Shown here: positions 5,682 through 6,179 of the stretch, piece by piece
How positions within the stretch are numbered: position 1 is the first letter of the stretch
Layout: each line of letters begins with the position of its first letter
Source of the DNA: Anaerolineaceae bacterium 46_22
Lineage (GTDB): Bacteria > Chloroflexota > Anaerolineae > Anaerolineales > Anaerolineaceae
Assembly: GCA_001508595.1 (NCBI GenBank)
Contig: LGHA01000075.1
Coordinates: 1 to 6,179, forward strand
Reading direction: 5' to 3'
DNA length: 6,179 nt
Program-made: the position numbers and the translations under genes
The notes under the pieces: model-generated
Database searches by the model: none
What the model was told of the DNA's origin: nothing
Seen by the model: only the letters and a program-made list of their open reading frames with translations

Positions 5682-5747
5682 TTATGCTTCTGGCAAGCAT
5701 AACCCCGGAAAACCAGACATGACCATGATAAAAACTATCTGCCTCAT
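5682..5747 (-). CDS. Putative 21-codon leader peptide with three Met codons
   Basis: An ORF of 21 codons in the metG leader beginning MRQIVFIMVM and continuing SGFPGLCLPEA, stop TAA at 5684-5682. Met occupies positions 1, 8 and 10 (codons at 5747-5745, 5726-5724 and 5720-5718). There is no Shine-Dalgarno sequence: the ATG lies only about 3 nt behind the predicted transcription start (about 5750), so it would be translated as a leaderless or nearly leaderless message. The stop codon falls inside the 3' arm of hairpin P2. A ribosome waiting at Met8 or Met10 would cover the 5' strand of P1 but leave P2 free, whereas one reaching the stop would open P2. That is the geometry expected of a leader-peptide attenuator. 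A chance ORF of this length is possible, so the call is tentative. Confidence 0.35.
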   Translation of the reverse strand: MRQIVFIMVMSGFPGLCLPEA

Positions 5748-5756
5748 TATGCAATT

Positions 5757-5785
5757 ATTATACAGGATAGTGTCCCATCTTTCAA
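5757..5785 (-). promoter_or_regulatory. Sigma-70-type promoter of metG leader
   Basis: Minus-strand -35 TTGAAA (5785-5780), spacer of exactly 17 bp, perfect -10 TATAAT (5762-5757). This is the best promoter in the window. The start is predicted near 5750. It begins 16 nt after the sigma-gene stop codon, so metG is expressed independently of the sigma gene or in addition to read-through. Confidence 0.85.
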
Positions 5786-5801
5786 TAAAAATTTTTAGAA
5801 T

Positions 5802-6179
5802 TTAAAGATAATCCTTTAGCTGCCTGGCTTTATGGGGATGACGGAGCTGCCGCAAAGCTTTTCCCTCAATTTGCCGAATGCGTTCCCGCGTCAAACCAAA
5901 TTTCTCCCCCACTTCCTCAAGGGTGTACGCACGCCCGCTGTCCAACCCAAACCGCAGCTTTAAGATCCGTGCTTCCCTGGGCGAGAGGGTATTAAGCACT
6001 TCGTTGATCTTATCATGCAGCATGGATTTATAAGTCGCTTCCATCGGGGAGGGCGTATCCTCATCCTCGACAAACATACCCAATTCTGAGTCCTCTTCAT
6101 CACCGACGGGGGTTTCGAGAGAAAGGGGAAGCATCGAAACGCGCATCATCCACTGCACTTTTCGGATTTCCACATTCAT
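5802..6179 (-). CDS. rpoD: Primary (RpoD/SigA-type) sigma factor, C-terminal fragment
   Basis: The last 125 residues of a sigma-70-family factor; the gene runs off the right edge. The ATG at the very end of the window is probably an internal Met, because full-length factors are several times longer and the fragment begins in the middle of region 3. Residues 1-45 cover the end of region 3 and the 3.2 linker (RKVQWMMRV, then PLSLETPVGDEEDSELGMFVEDED). Region 4.1 follows (about 52-82, with LSPREARILKLRFGLD), then the region 4.2 helix-turn-helix (about 86-113, YTLEEVGEKFGLTRERIRQIE), which contacts the -35 element. The protein ends HKARQLKDYL, as primary sigma factors do. It directs RNA polymerase to housekeeping promoters, which fits the TATAAT boxes in this window. 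A group 2 sigma factor cannot be excluded from region 4 alone. The stop codon is TAA. Confidence 0.93.
   Translation of the reverse strand: MNVEIRKVQWMMRVSMLPLSLETPVGDEEDSELGMFVEDEDTPSPMEATYKSMLHDKINEVLNTLSPREARILKLRFGLDSGRAYTLEEVGEKFGLTRERIRQIEGKALRQLRHPHKARQLKDYL

Larger units (their letters stand above)
5589..5750 (-). promoter_or_regulatory. Structured metG leader RNA, candidate attenuator or riboswitch
   Basis: The transcript from the promoter at 5757-5785 would have about 160 nt before metG. Direct reading shows: hairpin P2, GTTATGCTT-GCCAG-AAGCATAAC (5703-5681), 9 perfect pairs; hairpin P3, AGGTGA-CGCG-TCACCT (5677-5662), perfect; and an enclosing helix P1, TTTTCCGG (5712-5705) with CCGGAGGA (5661-5654), 8 pairs including two G-U. 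The junction linkers are 1, 3 and 0 nt, a tight three-way junction. A terminator follows (5651-5623). The P2 loop GCCAG is complementary to the left terminator arm CUGGC (5649-5645), giving a possible antiterminator. The motifs of T-box (no GGUGGNACCGCG-like sequence) and SAM-I leaders were looked for and not found. Whether this is a ligand-sensing riboswitch, a leader-peptide attenuator or a separate small RNA is open. Confidence 0.6.

Noticed and set aside
5589..5750. T-box or SAM-I riboswitch before metG
   Set aside because: No T-box core sequence (GGUGGNACCGCG-like) and no SAM-I conserved segments could be found; the leader is also short for a T-box. Only an Infernal scan can exclude divergent members.
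6177..6179. ATG at the window edge as the true start of the sigma factor
   Set aside because: The fragment begins within region 3; primary sigma factors have regions 1-2 before this, so the gene is cut by the edge.

Overview
The window looks like chromosomal DNA of a bacterium, most likely of the Chloroflexota (Anaerolineae-like). This rests on the style of the MetRS, sigma-factor C-terminus and PfkB-kinase N-terminus, recalled rather than searched, so it is an inference. All recognisable genes lie on the minus strand and are described from right to left, in the direction of transcription.

5802-6179 holds the C-terminal part of a primary (RpoD/SigA-type) sigma factor, cut by the window edge. 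Next come a consensus promoter (5757-5785) and a leader of about 160 nt that ends in an intrinsic terminator about 35 nt before metG (methionyl-tRNA synthetase, 3789-5588). The leader is the most interesting part of the window. It can fold into a compact three-way junction and has alternating CUGG(C)/GCCAG modules that allow terminator and antiterminator pairings. It also contains a 21-codon ORF with Met codons at positions 1, 8 and 10. Together these suggest attenuation control of metG, possibly sensing methionine or Met-tRNA.

3205-3788 is non-coding. It contains a 161-bp array of 23 degenerate heptamers directly after metG, two copies of a 13-bp direct repeat, some inverted repeats, and an extended -10 promoter for the next gene. 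That gene (2305-3204) encodes a membrane-anchored alpha/beta hydrolase with a complete catalytic triad.

1848-2304 holds the decayed 5' end of a radical SAM gene (frameshift plus two in-frame TGA codons, CxxxCxxC cysteines still present) and the mutL promoter. mutL (102-1847) encodes a complete MutL with both the N-terminal ATPase and the C-terminal endonuclease motif. It is followed after 12 bp by the start of a PfkB-type sugar kinase (1-89, cut by the window edge), probably in the same operon.

The genes are mainly housekeeping (transcription initiation, translation, mismatch repair) with no phage, IS, CRISPR or defence genes. The novelty lies in the regulatory RNA before metG and in the non-coding remnants.
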